Positions 6,352 through 13,741 of a stretch of DNA of 13,741 bases are shown one piece after another. The notes beneath the pieces are model-generated. The model made no database searches, was not told where the DNA came from, and saw only the letters and a list, made by a program, of their open reading frames with translations. The stretch comes from Firmicutes bacterium UBA6811 (lineage in GTDB: Bacteria; Bacillota; SHA-98; UBA4971): NCBI GenBank assembly GCA_002452295.1, contig DKEX01000028.1, positions 1 to 13,741 of the forward strand, written 5' to 3'. Each line of letters starts with the position of its first letter. Positions within the stretch are counted from its first letter, which is position 1. The translations under genes were made by a program, and so were the position numbers.

Positions 6352-8301
6352 TCACGGCACCTGCTGCGACGGGGAAGCCGGTTCCACCTGCTGGGTTGCG
6401 GCAGGGGCGAGTGGGCCGGCTCCGCCACCAGTGGGCGGTTCCTGCGGACCGCCGGCGGCCTCCGGCGTCTGCCCCGCCTCGTTCGGCCCGGCCGGCGGCT
6501 TCTCGTCGATGCCGAAGTATGCCTCCATCACTTTCCTCGCGACCGGCGCCGCTGCCAGCGACCCGCCGGTGCCGTGCTCCACCAGCACGACAACGACGAT
6601 CTCCGGGTGATCGAGGGGCGCGAACCCCGCGAACCACCCGTGGCTGTCACCTGTAGGGGTCTGGGCCGTTCCGGTCTTGCCTCCGGCTGGTACCGGGAAC
6701 CCCTTGAAGGCCGCGGCGCCCGTGCCTTCGGAGACCACCTTCGCGAGCCCTTGCTTGAGGATGTCCAGGGATTCCGCAGATACGTTAACGTTGCCAACCC
6801 CCCTGGGCGGGAACTCGCGGATGACCTTGCCGTCAGGCGACAGCACCGCCCGCGCCACCATCGGCTCATGCATGGCGCCCCCGGCCGCGATTGTGGCGTA
6901 CACGTTGGCGACCTGAATCGGCGTCACCAGAAGCGCACCCTGCCCGATCGCCACGTCGAGCGTCTCCGTGGGGTACCACCTCTGGTCGTAGCCCTTGAAG
7001 TTCAACCGTTTCCACGTGCGGTCAGGCACAAGACCCGACGCATCCGGCGGAAAGAGGGCTATTCCGGTGGGGCGCCCGAGCCCGAACACTCTGGCGTACA
7101 TCGCCAGGTTGTCGATGCCGACCCGGCGCCCAAGCTCGTAGAAGACGATGTTGCACGAGTTTGCGATCCCCTGGACAAGGTCCTGTTTGCCGTGGCTCCT
7201 GCCGCGCTCGGCGATCCAGCACACCTTTCCCGACTCGGGGTCGCGCCCGGTGCAGACGAACCGGTCGTCGATGGTGACCTTGTGGCGCTCGAGCGCGGCG
7301 AGCGTGGTGATGACCTTGAAGGCCGACCCAGGCGGGTATGTATGGCTTGTCACGCGGTTCGGCTGGGGGCTCGGGGACGATGAAAGGAACTTGAGATCCT
7401 CGGGCGAGAGCTCGCCGACAAACATGTTGGGATCGTATGCGGGCTTGCTGGTCATGGCCAGTATCTCGCCGGTCCTGGGGTCCATGGCGACCACCGCCCC
7501 GGCCTTCGCGTTCTTCGTTTTCGGCGACTTCGAGAGCGCGTCGAGCTGCTCGGCAAGGGCACGCTCGGCTGCCGCCTGGACCTTCTGGTCGATGGTGAGG
7601 ACCACGTCGTCGCCAGGCACCGGCGGGAGGCTGCCAAGGACCTTGATGGGCTGAGACAGGCTGTTGACCTCCACCTGCTCACCGCCGTCCTCTCCGCGCA
7701 GGTACTCCTCGAAGGTCCTCTCCACCCCGACCTTGCCTATGAGATCCCCCGGCCGGTACCCTTTGTCCCTGTACACCTTGAGCTCGGTCGCATCGATCTC
7801 CCTTATGTAGCCCAGGAGATGGCTGGCGAACTCGCCGTACACGTAGTTGCGCACAGGCATCTCCCCGACGACCACTCCAGGCAGGTCTGTGCGCTGCTCT
7901 CCGATGGTCGTCACCACTCGGGGGTCCACGTCGGTCTTGAGCCTGGCGGGGTCAAAGGGTCGCCTGGGGGCGCCCAGCTTCTCCCTGATGCTCTCCGGCG
8001 ACATGCCGAGGATCGGCGCAAGACGTGCGATTGTCGCCTCCATATCCGGCACGTCCTGAGGCACGATGGACACCGAGAACGCCATCCTGCTGGTCACAAG
8101 GGGAACGCCGCTCCGGTCGAGTATCTTCCCCCTGGGTGCGGGGACCGGGATCACGCGTACCCTGTTGCCCACAGACAGAGCCTCGTACACGTCCCCACGC
8201 ATGATCTGCAGGTACCAGAGGCGCGATGTGAGCACAACTAGCACCGCGAGTATCACGAGACCGAGGTGTTTCAGCCTGTTCTCTACCGGGGAATCGCGCA
8301 C
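6352..8301 (-). CDS. mrdA: Penicillin-binding protein 2, class B transpeptidase for elongation (649 aa)
   Basis: PBP2 cross-links peptidoglycan during rod elongation as partner of RodA. A single N-terminal membrane segment (about residues 13-30) precedes the PBP dimerisation domain (APRGKILDRSG near 55-64). The transpeptidase domain has the three penicillin-binding motifs in order: SAFK with the nucleophile Ser326, SCN at 382-384, and KTGTA at 542-546. After the domain ends near residue 600 there is a 49-residue tail rich in Pro, Gly, Ala and Gln. The GTG start at 8301 has GGAGGGGAG five bases upstream. Position directly after mreBCD and the elongasome context favour PBP2/MrdA over FtsI or a sporulation-specific SpoVD; there is no PASTA domain. 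Confidence 0.95.
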   Translation of the reverse strand: MRDSPVENRLKHLGLVILAVLVVLTSRLWYLQIMRGDVYEALSVGNRVRVIPVPAPRGKILDRSGVPLVTSRMAFSVSIVPQDVPDMEATIARLAPILGMSPESIREKLGAPRRPFDPARLKTDVDPRVVTTIGEQRTDLPGVVVGEMPVRNYVYGEFASHLLGYIREIDATELKVYRDKGYRPGDLIGKVGVERTFEEYLRGEDGGEQVEVNSLSQPIKVLGSLPPVPGDDVVLTIDQKVQAAAERALAEQLDALSKSPKTKNAKAGAVVAMDPRTGEILAMTSKPAYDPNMFVGELSPEDLKFLSSSPSPQPNRVTSHTYPPGSAFKVITTLAALERHKVTIDDRFVCTGRDPESGKVCWIAERGRSHGKQDLVQGIANSCNIVFYELGRRVGIDNLAMYARVFGLGRPTGIALFPPDASGLVPDRTWKRLNFKGYDQRWYPTETLDVAIGQGALLVTPIQVANVYATIAAGGAMHEPMVARAVLSPDGKVIREFPPRGVGNVNVSAESLDILKQGLAKVVSEGTGAAAFKGFPVPAGGKTGTAQTPTGDSHGWFAGFAPLDHPEIVVVVLVEHGTGGSLAAAPVARKVMEAYFGIDEKPPAGPNEAGQTPEAAGGPQEPPTGGGAGPLAPAATQQVEPASPSQQVP

Positions 8302-8349
8302 GGTCTCTCCCCTCCGTCGCTCGCGCCCTTCTCAGGCAGAACGTTGCAC

Positions 8350-8859
8350 CTACAGAGCCTGCCGGCGCTCGGCCATGCGTCTTGCGTAGAGGTCGAGCCG
8401 GGTTACCACCCCAAGCAGTATGGGCGCGAGTGCTGCCGAGTACAGGGCCTGACCGAAAACCGCGCGAAGTGTGGCGATGGACAGCGGCAAATGCGCCCCG
8501 AACGAGGACAGCAGGAAGATGTGAAGCGATCCTCCGATCACAGTGCCGAGAAAGGCAAGGGCAACCGGCACCACCACACGGTCCTGGAAGACCCTGGCGT
8601 AGGAGACCCCCGCCGCGATCCCGACGATCGCCCGCGTCAGCATGAAAAGCCCGAGGAACTGCCCGGAGCATGCGTCCTCGACGAACCCCGTGACAACGCC
8701 CACAATGGCCGCGTCTCTCCAACCGTAGAGCATGCCGACGAGCACCACCAGGATCACCACCAGGTCGGGCTTCACACCCTGGATGACCACGTACGGGGCC
8801 ACTGACGTTTCAAGGACCACGAGAAGGGCGCCCGTGGCGAGGAGAAGGAGGTACCTCAT
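8350..8859 (-). CDS. mreD: MreD, rod shape-determining membrane protein (169 aa)
   Basis: MreD is an integral membrane component of the elongasome that links MreC and MreB to RodA/PBP2. The sequence is almost wholly hydrophobic, with about five membrane segments. It shows the weakly conserved family pattern including KPDLVVILVVLVGMLYG and GFVEDACSGQFLG, the latter being the usual G-x-x-x-D region. The ATG overlaps the mreC stop as ATGA (four bases), and GGAGG-like sequence within the end of mreC lies upstream. A 48-base gap separates it from the PBP2 gene. Length is normal for the family. Confidence 0.92.
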   Translation of the reverse strand: MRYLLLLATGALLVVLETSVAPYVVIQGVKPDLVVILVVLVGMLYGWRDAAIVGVVTGFVEDACSGQFLGLFMLTRAIVGIAAGVSYARVFQDRVVVPVALAFLGTVIGGSLHIFLLSSFGAHLPLSIATLRAVFGQALYSAALAPILLGVVTRLDLYARRMAERRQAL

Positions 8860-9689
8860 TGCTGCTGCGCCTCCCCCTGTATGATCAGGACCTCTTCCAG
8901 CCGCGCAAAGTCAACGACAGGCTTGAGGTATGCGGCCCGGCCGACGCCGTACTTCCCCGGCATCACCTCCGCGACCTCCCCGATGACGAGGCCCTTCGGG
9001 TAGACGCCTCCCAGGCCCGACGACAGGACCCTGTCCCCCACCTGCAGGTCGGAGTCGGGGGTTAGCGACTTCACAAGGCACAGCCCCGGCCTCCCCGGGT
9101 CCCCCTCCACCAGGACCAGGGTTCTCGTGCGTTGGACCATTCCCCCCACGGCGCTCCGGGGGTCGAGGATGAGCAGCACCGTCGCTGTGCGCGATGTGGC
9201 CGATAGCACCCTGCCCACCACGCCTTCCATGGTCACCACTGCCATGTTCCTCCTGACGCCATGGCGCGTGCCCTTGTCGATCGTGACAGTGCCGAGCCAG
9301 TTCCCCGGGTCGCGGGCTATGATCTCCGCCGCCGTGGCCGGGTATTCAGACCCGGCCTGAAAGTCCAGGAGTCGCCTGAGACGCGCATTTTCGAGCCTGT
9401 ACTCCTCAAGCCGTGCGTTCTCCGCCATGAGGCGTGATATCTCCAGGTACAGCCGGTCGTTCTCGCGAACGAGATGGCGCAGGTTCAAGGCGGTGTGCGC
9501 GGCACCGCTTATCCTGCTCGCCACCCGGAATAGTACCCCCTCCACGGGCGCAAGGGCCTCGCGGACGGCGCACTCTACCGGCGACAGCGTCTCCCTCTCC
9601 GCTGACGTCACGAAGAGAAGCGCTATCAACAGCAACAATATCGCGGCCATTACAAGGCCATAGCGCTTGCGGCCAGGGTCCTCGTGCAC
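8856..9689 (-). CDS. mreC: MreC, rod shape-determining protein (277 aa)
   Basis: MreC is a bitopic protein that forms filaments outside the membrane and activates PBP2/RodA. After a short basic N-terminus there is one membrane segment (about residues 11-27) and a coiled coil (about 70-110, with ENARLEEYRLENARLRRLL). The beta-rich MreC domain follows, with GTVTIDKGTRHGVRRNMAVV, GVVGRV and LSSGLGGVYPKGLVIGEV. The GTG at 9689 is preferred because AGGGGTGA lies seven bases upstream. The frame stays open for 40 more codons to 9809 inside mreB, but that extension is not MreC-like. The start lies 26 bases after the mreB stop. The stop overlaps the mreD start. Confidence 0.94.
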   Translation of the reverse strand: MHEDPGRKRYGLVMAAILLLLIALLFVTSAERETLSPVECAVREALAPVEGVLFRVASRISGAAHTALNLRHLVRENDRLYLEISRLMAENARLEEYRLENARLRRLLDFQAGSEYPATAAEIIARDPGNWLGTVTIDKGTRHGVRRNMAVVTMEGVVGRVLSATSRTATVLLILDPRSAVGGMVQRTRTLVLVEGDPGRPGLCLVKSLTPDSDLQVGDRVLSSGLGGVYPKGLVIGEVAEVMPGKYGVGRAAYLKPVVDFARLEEVLIIQGEAQQQ

Positions 9690-9715
9690 AGGTGGGTCAC
9701 CCCTGCGGGTCGTGG

Positions 9716-10765
9716 TCAGCTTCTTCGTCCGACACGTGACGAGCTTGCAAGCATCCGGCGGTACCGGTCGATCTCTTCGAGCGCCTTGCCCGCGCCCCGG
9801 ACAACACACGTGAGGGGCTCGTCAGCGCGATGCACCGGCATACCTGTGGCCTCGGCCAGCACCTGCTCGATGCCCTCGAGTAGCGAGCCCCCGCCTGAAG
9901 CCACTATCCCCTTGTCAATGATATCGGCGGACAGCTCGGGCGGGGTCCTCTCCAGCGTCATTTTCACGGCCTCGACGATGGCTCCGATCGGCTCCCGGAG
10001 CGCCTCCTCGATCTCGCCCGCCGAGATGCGCACGGTCTTCGGCAGGCCACTCACCATGTCCCGGCCCTTGACCTCCACGGTGGCCCCGGGGTCGCGCGGA
10101 CACGCCGAGCCGATCTGCTTCTTGACGTCTTCGGCGGTCCTGATGCCGATGATGAGGTTATACACCCTCTTGACATGCTGTACTATCGCCTCGTCCATTT
10201 CGTCTCCGGCAACACGTATGGACCTCGAAGATACGATCCCCCCGAGCGACATCACGGCTATCTCGGTGGTGCCGCCGCCGATGTCAACCACCATGTTGCC
10301 CGAGGGCTCGAACACCGGGAGGCCTGCTCCGATGGCGGCCGCGAGGGGCTCCTCGATGAGGTATGCCTCGCGGGCGCCGGCCTGTAGCGCGGCGTCAACC
10401 ACCGCCCGCCGCTCGACTTCGGTCACGCCCGACGGCACTCCGATGACGACCCGCGGGCGGACTATCCCGCGGCCCCTGTGCGCGCGGACTATGAAGTGAC
10501 GCAGCATCATCTCGGTGACGTCGAAGTCCGCTATGACGCCGTCTTTGAGGGGCCGTACGACGACTATGTTGCCAGGGGTCCTGCCCACCATGCGGTTGGC
10601 GGCGGACCCGACCTCGAGGATGGCCCCGGTGTCCTTGCGGATCGCCACCACCGAAGGCTCCTGGATGACTATCCCCTTCCCCCTGACATAGACCAGAGAG
10701 TTGGCTGTGCCGAGATCGATGGCGAGGTCCCTGGAAAAGAAGGCGAGGATGGGATCAAGAATCAC
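9716..10765 (-). CDS. mreB: MreB, actin-like rod shape-determining protein (349 aa)
   Basis: MreB forms membrane-bound filaments that orient the elongation machinery. Actin-family nucleotide-binding motifs are present: phosphate 1 DLGTAN (residues 17-22), phosphate 2 DIGGGTTE (161-168), and the adenosine motif ASGGGSLL (289-296). Family landmarks are FFSRDLAIDLGTANSLVYV, RPLKDGVIADFD and IEEPLAAAIG. The GTG at 10765 is chosen over an upstream in-frame start at 10792 because AGGGAG lies ten bases before it and homologues start here. This start overlaps the radC stop by 11 bases. The C-terminal tail is slightly extended and basic. Confidence 0.96.
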   Translation of the reverse strand: MILDPILAFFSRDLAIDLGTANSLVYVRGKGIVIQEPSVVAIRKDTGAILEVGSAANRMVGRTPGNIVVVRPLKDGVIADFDVTEMMLRHFIVRAHRGRGIVRPRVVIGVPSGVTEVERRAVVDAALQAGAREAYLIEEPLAAAIGAGLPVFEPSGNMVVDIGGGTTEIAVMSLGGIVSSRSIRVAGDEMDEAIVQHVKRVYNLIIGIRTAEDVKKQIGSACPRDPGATVEVKGRDMVSGLPKTVRISAGEIEEALREPIGAIVEAVKMTLERTPPELSADIIDKGIVASGGGSLLEGIEQVLAEATGMPVHRADEPLTCVVRGAGKALEEIDRYRRMLASSSRVGRRS

Positions 10766-11564
10766 AGCTCGTATTCTCCCTTCCGGCAGCACAGCCCCGG
10801 GGGCCAGGCCGCGGCTCGTGCCACGCGAGCGCCGCCGCGGCGCTCGCCGTCGCAGGTGCCATCAGGCCGAGCTCCTTGAGGCTCGAGTACCTGTTATCCC
10901 CCACGATTATGTGATCAAGCACCTCTATCCCGAGGATGAGGCCCGAGCTTGCGAGCCTGCGCGTAATTGCCACGTCATCGCTGCTCGGCGTCGGGTCGCC
11001 GCTCGGGTGGTTGTGCACCAAGATGACACAGGCCGAGTTCCGCTTCAGGCACTCCTTGAAGACCTCCCTCGGATGGACGAGGGAGCTATCAAGGCTCCCG
11101 ACGGACACCGTCACAACATCGATGACCCGGTGCTTCGCGTTGAGCATCATCACCTTGAAGTGCTCCCTGTCGAGATAGCGCATCTCGCCCATGAGAAGGC
11201 TCGCCACATCGCGCGGGCCGTTCACCTGGACGAGATCCTCCGGCTCGAGAGTCACCGCCCTCCTGCCGAGCTCCATTGCCGCCTTCAACTGCACGGCCTT
11301 GGCTGGCCCGATGCCCCTGTGGCCGGCAAGGTCGCGGGTGGAGGCGGCAGCTATCCCGCGCAGACCGCCGAAAGCTCGTATGACGGCGTTCGCAAGCGAG
11401 AGAGCCGTCTGCCCTCGCACACCGGTGCCGAGGATTATCGAGACAAGCTCGGCGGATGAAAGCGCCTCAGGGCCCGCCCGTAGAAGGCGCTCCCTGGGCC
11501 GGTCGGTTGCCGGCATCTCCTTCATGGTGAACGACGGATCTCGGCTTCCGGGTTGCGCCTGCAA
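10755..11564 (-). CDS. radC: RadC family JAMM/MPN+ protein (269 aa)
   Basis: An N-terminal helix-hairpin-helix region (GHRGIGPAKAVQLKAAMELG, about residues 81-100) precedes the RadC/MPN+ domain. The zinc-binding JAMM signature is complete: Glu in HPREVFK (about 164-170), HNHPSGD with His184 and His186, and the following Ser and Asp197. Despite the name, a role in DNA repair has not held up for E. coli radC; the function of the family is unresolved. The start is TTG at 11564, three bases after the maf stop, with a G-run upstream; ATG at 11525 is an alternative that trims 13 residues. A tail of about 35 residues, rich in Ala, Pro and Arg, follows the last conserved block and runs into the mreB start. 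Confidence 0.93.
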   Translation of the reverse strand: MQAQPGSRDPSFTMKEMPATDRPRERLLRAGPEALSSAELVSIILGTGVRGQTALSLANAVIRAFGGLRGIAAASTRDLAGHRGIGPAKAVQLKAAMELGRRAVTLEPEDLVQVNGPRDVASLLMGEMRYLDREHFKVMMLNAKHRVIDVVTVSVGSLDSSLVHPREVFKECLKRNSACVILVHNHPSGDPTPSSDDVAITRRLASSGLILGIEVLDHIIVGDNRYSSLKELGLMAPATASAAAALAWHEPRPGPRGCAAGRENTSCDS

Positions 11565-11567
11565 GCC

Positions 11568-12173
11568 TCACACCCCCCGAAAGGCTTCGCGCATGAGGTC
11601 CACGCCAACTGCATGGGCGAGGTCTGCCAGGCGAGCGACGGGAAGGCCTACCACGTTGAAGTAGCACCCGGAGATCCTCTCCACCAGGAGCGCCCCACGC
11701 CCCTGGATGGCATACGAGCCTGCCTTGCCGAGCGGCTCCCCCGTAGCTACATACCCCTCGATGACAGCCGGGACGAGGCTGGCCATGCGAACCCGGGTGA
11801 TCTCGTGACAGGCGCATTCCCTTCCCGAGCGCGCGTCCGCCACTGCGAGGCCGCTTACCACCTGGTGCCATCGGCCGGACATGTGCTGTAGCATTCTCCT
11901 GGCGTCATTGGCATCCGCAGGCTTGCCCAGCACCTTGCCGTCCAGCACGATGACGGTGTCGGCCGCGATGACCACGGCGTCGCGCTCGCGGAGCGCCACA
12001 TGGCGCGCCTTGGCAAGGGCCACGGCCTCCACGCCGGCTCCGGGCTCACCGCCATCCACCGCATCCTCGGCGGTCCCGCTCGGCACAACGTCGAACGAAA
12101 GCCCGATCTGCTTCAGAATGTCAGCCCGGGCAGGCGATGCCGATGCAAGCACGAACCTCAATCTCTCATTCAC
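11568..12173 (-). CDS. maf: Maf family nucleotide pyrophosphatase (201 aa)
   Basis: Maf proteins hydrolyse nucleoside triphosphates to monophosphate and pyrophosphate, probably cleaning the pool of modified dTTP/UTP, and have been linked to septum inhibition in Bacillus. The sequence has LASASPAR with the conserved Arg16, AADTVIVLDGKVLGKP with the catalytic-type Asp72 and Lys84, GRWHQVVSG, and GKAGSYAIQGRGALLVERISG with Gln157. The GSYAIQG form fits the dTTP/UTP subgroup. The usual SPRR is SPAR here, a variant also seen in other Maf proteins. The GTG start overlaps the end of the ApbE-like gene as GTGA. Its place before radC and mreB is the classical one. Confidence 0.94.
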   Translation of the reverse strand: MNERLRFVLASASPARADILKQIGLSFDVVPSGTAEDAVDGGEPGAGVEAVALAKARHVALRERDAVVIAADTVIVLDGKVLGKPADANDARRMLQHMSGRWHQVVSGLAVADARSGRECACHEITRVRMASLVPAVIEGYVATGEPLGKAGSYAIQGRGALLVERISGCYFNVVGLPVARLADLAHAVGVDLMREAFRGV

Positions 12174-13321
12174 CTTCCCGGATACCCCGGGGAGAACGTC
12201 ATCTTTCCGTCGGCCCCGACGACCATTCCGGCAACTCCATCGAGCCTCTCGAGCATCTTCATCCCCTCCACCGGCCCCAACACGAAGATCGCGGTGGACA
12301 GCATGTCGGCATCAAGGGAATCTCTGGCGATGACAGTGGCGCTTTCGGCGCGAGTCGCGGGCATGCCGGTCTTCGGGTCAAAGATGTGGTGGTAGCGCCG
12401 CCTGCCCTCCATGAAAAACCGCTCGTAGTCCCCGGAGGTCACCACTGCTCTGTCGCGAACTTCGACGACAGGACCGATGGTGTCGGTCGGGCTTGTGCCT
12501 CGCGGATCCCTGATGCCGATGTGCCACGGGCTCCCGTCCGGACGGGTGCCCACCGCAACGATGTTCCCGCCAGCATCGATGAGCGCGTGCTCCACCCCGT
12601 GCTCCCGCAGGACTGCCGCAGCCCGATCTCCCGCGTACCCCTTGGCGATACCGCCGAGATCGATGGACATGCCCGGGACGGCGAGCCTCGCTGTCTTCGC
12701 GACGGGGTCGAGCCCCACCGCGCGGAAGTTCACGAGCGCCGTGGCTTTCGCGAGCGCCCCCTGGTCAGGCACGTGGGGGCTATCGGTTCCGAAGCCCCAT
12801 GCATCAACCACGGGCCCGATGGTGATGTCGAAGGCGCCCCCGGAGAGCTGCGAGCACTCCTGCGCCTTCTCGAGGAGCATGAAGGTCTCGTCGCTCACCC
12901 GGACCGGGTCGGCCCCGGCCGCCTGGTTCACCCGCGAGATGTCGCTGGTCGGAACGAATCTGCTCATCAGGCCCTCGACGCGGCGCATCTCGTCGAAGGC
13001 CGCGCCCACGGCGGCCTGCGCACCCGCACCGAACGCCCGGATGCTGACGTAGGTGTTCATCAGGAACTGGCTTTCCACATACTCATCTTGCTGGCTGGTT
13101 CGGGCCTCCGCCGCCTTATCACCGCCTTCGCCCGGCACGGCGCGAGTGGCGCTCCACGGCTGCGGAAGCATGCCGGACCTCATGAGGACGTATGCGGCAA
13201 CAACAAGGGCAGCAAGGAGAAGGATAACGAGGAGGATGAGCCGGCGATGCCCCTTGCCTCTCCTCCTGCGCCCGTACTCCCACTTCAACGCAAATCGCAC
13301 CCCCCGACCGTTTTCCCGCAC
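12170..13321 (-). CDS. apbE: FAD:protein FMN transferase, ApbE family, membrane-anchored (383 aa)
   Basis: ApbE enzymes attach FMN from FAD to a Thr/Ser of exported redox proteins such as Rnf or Nqr subunits. With the start used here, a basic stretch is followed by one membrane segment (about residues 28-44). There is no lipobox cysteine, so this is a signal anchor rather than the usual lipoprotein. The catalytic domain shows DLGGIAKGYA (221-230), DAGGNI (249-254), TSGDYERFF (295-303), HHIFDPKTGMPA (311-322) and the metal-binding DADMLSTA (337-344). The start is uncertain: GTG 13321 sits behind AGGAGAAGTGAT, GTG 13333 is too close to that site, and ATG 13360 opens the frame but has only AGGG upstream. 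The stop overlaps maf as GTGA, so it appears to lead the operon. No target flavoprotein is encoded in the window. Confidence 0.93.
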   Translation of the reverse strand: MRENGRGVRFALKWEYGRRRRGKGHRRLILLVILLLAALVVAAYVLMRSGMLPQPWSATRAVPGEGGDKAAEARTSQQDEYVESQFLMNTYVSIRAFGAGAQAAVGAAFDEMRRVEGLMSRFVPTSDISRVNQAAGADPVRVSDETFMLLEKAQECSQLSGGAFDITIGPVVDAWGFGTDSPHVPDQGALAKATALVNFRAVGLDPVAKTARLAVPGMSIDLGGIAKGYAGDRAAAVLREHGVEHALIDAGGNIVAVGTRPDGSPWHIGIRDPRGTSPTDTIGPVVEVRDRAVVTSGDYERFFMEGRRRYHHIFDPKTGMPATRAESATVIARDSLDADMLSTAIFVLGPVEGMKMLERLDGVAGMVVGADGKMTFSPGYPGR

Positions 13322-13480
13322 ACAGTGTATCACTTCTCCTAAACCCTGACAAGCAGCCATTTGGGCTAGCCCTATCGCTGGAGACCAGTGTGACTCGCCG
13401 CCCCGTGACCGTACGTCAGGCGCCCGGTCGTCATATGTCGTCGCCGGCTGGTAATCCTAATCGTGGAACGGCCCACGAAA

Positions 13481-13485
13481 AGGAG
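13481..13485 (+). promoter_or_regulatory. Ribosome binding site that fixes the SASP start
   Basis: AGGAG, preceded by AAA, lies ten bases before the GTG at 13496. The in-frame GTG at 13463 has no comparable site, and the GTG at 13487 is too close. This favours the shorter protein. Confidence 0.6.
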
Positions 13486-13495
13486 CGTGAAAACG

Positions 13496-13723
13496 GTGGG
13501 AAGGAAAAGGAACAACGATCGCCTGAGAACCCTGCGACAGCTTGACCGGCTGAAGTGGGAGACCGCGGAGCAGCTTGGCCTCTCTGACGATATGAAGGAC
13601 CCCGACGAGCTCAGCGTCAGGGAGGCCGGGAAGGTCGGCGGGCAGATGGTGAAGAAGCTGGTGAAGAAGGGCGAGGAGGCCATAGTGGAGGAGAGCGCCG
13701 GGAAGGCGGACAAGAACCTCTAA
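13496..13723 (+). CDS. Small acid-soluble spore protein, alpha/beta type (75 aa)
   Basis: Alpha/beta SASPs coat forespore DNA, shift it towards an A-like form and protect it from UV and heat. On germination they are cut by the protease GPR and serve as amino acid store. The protein begins with a basic GRKR stretch, then has LDRLKWETAEQLGL (about residues 16-29), containing the GPR cleavage motif with the expected cut between Glu22 and Thr23. The second conserved block follows, REAGKVGGQMVKKLV (42-56). The charged tail after residue 57 is longer and more acidic than in most members. The start at 13496 is set by AAAAGGAG upstream; GTG 13463 would add 11 residues. Expression in the forespore under sigma-G is expected from the family, but I see no good sigma-G site. 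It is the only plus-strand gene, divergent from apbE. Confidence 0.88.
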   Translation: MGRKRNNDRLRTLRQLDRLKWETAEQLGLSDDMKDPDELSVREAGKVGGQMVKKLVKKGEEAIVEESAGKADKNL

Positions 13724-13741
13724 GTGAGGGTGCGTTAGTTC

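Noticed and set aside
9690..9809. Forty-codon N-terminal extension of mreC into mreB
   Set aside because: The extension is Cys/Arg/Pro-rich and unlike MreC. The GTG at 9689 has a good ribosome site directly upstream and gives a normal MreC length.
12137..13342. A long plus-strand open frame of about 400 codons opposite apbE
   Set aside because: It lacks any recognisable domain and has His/Arg/Pro-rich composition typical of the antisense of a GC-rich gene. The minus-strand frame has complete ApbE motifs.
13363..13372. Ten-base palindrome GGGCTAGCCC in the apbE/SASP divergent region
   Set aside because: A single short palindrome is expected by chance in GC-rich DNA; no second copy or flanking promoter was seen.
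13411..13438. Sigma-G-like boxes (GTACG and CATATGT, 16 bases apart) upstream of the SASP gene
   Set aside because: The -10 box matches only about four of seven consensus positions. The SASP must have a forespore promoter, but this is not a convincing one.
13372..13713. Minus-strand open frame of 113 codons opposite the SASP gene
   Set aside because: Ser/Phe-rich composition is what the complement of a Lys/Glu-rich SASP gives. The plus-strand frame has the SASP blocks and a good ribosome site.

Overview
The window looks like chromosomal DNA of a rod-shaped, endospore-forming member of the Bacillota (Clostridia-like) with visibly high G+C. Three things point there. The gene order maf-radC-mreBCD-minCD-(M23/M50 pair) is the one known around the Bacillus/Clostridium spoIVF region. 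There is an alpha/beta-type small acid-soluble spore protein gene at the right edge. The M50 protease has its catalytic residues at the same positions as SpoIVFB. MinE is present, as in many Clostridia and unlike Bacillus. I cannot name a genus. No mobile element, CRISPR array, rRNA or tRNA gene was seen.

Layout, right to left, which is the direction of transcription for all but one gene. At 13496-13723 (+) lies a spore DNA-binding SASP gene, divergent from the rest. All other genes are on the minus strand: apbE-like flavin transferase (12170-13321), maf (11568-12173), radC (10755-11564), mreB (9716-10765), mreC (8856-9689), mreD (8350-8859), PBP2/mrdA (6352-8301), minC (5458-6210), minD (4676-5473), minE (4348-4656), rodA (3149-4267), an M23 peptidase in the spoIVFA position (2102-3064), an M50 protease in the spoIVFB position (1233-2105), and the first 360 codons of a TIGR03960-type radical SAM protein that runs off the left edge (1-1081). 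No gene-free stretch exceeds about 175 bases.

The genes read as one or a few long transcription units. apbE/maf and M23/M50 share GTGA start/stop overlaps and mreC/mreD share ATGA. maf/radC are 3 nt apart, while radC/mreB and minC/minD overlap by 11 and 16 nt. Larger gaps, where a new promoter or RNA element could sit, are 6211-6351 (mrdA/minC), 4268-4347 (minE/rodA, holding a strong GC hairpin), 3065-3148 (rodA/M23, holding a sporulation-like promoter candidate) and 1082-1232 (M50/radical SAM).

Functionally, MreBCD, PBP2 and RodA form the rod-elongation peptidoglycan machine. MinCDE places the division septum. The M23/M50 pair probably belongs to sigma-K activation at the forespore membrane. 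Maf and RadC are the customary companions of this cluster. The window is essentially a conserved morphogenesis and sporulation cluster, and I did not find a convincing wholly new system. The points most worth a second look are the intact M23 zinc site in the SpoIVFA-position protein, the rodA-upstream hairpin, the promoter candidate before the M23/M50 pair, and the membrane-anchored ApbE leading the operon.
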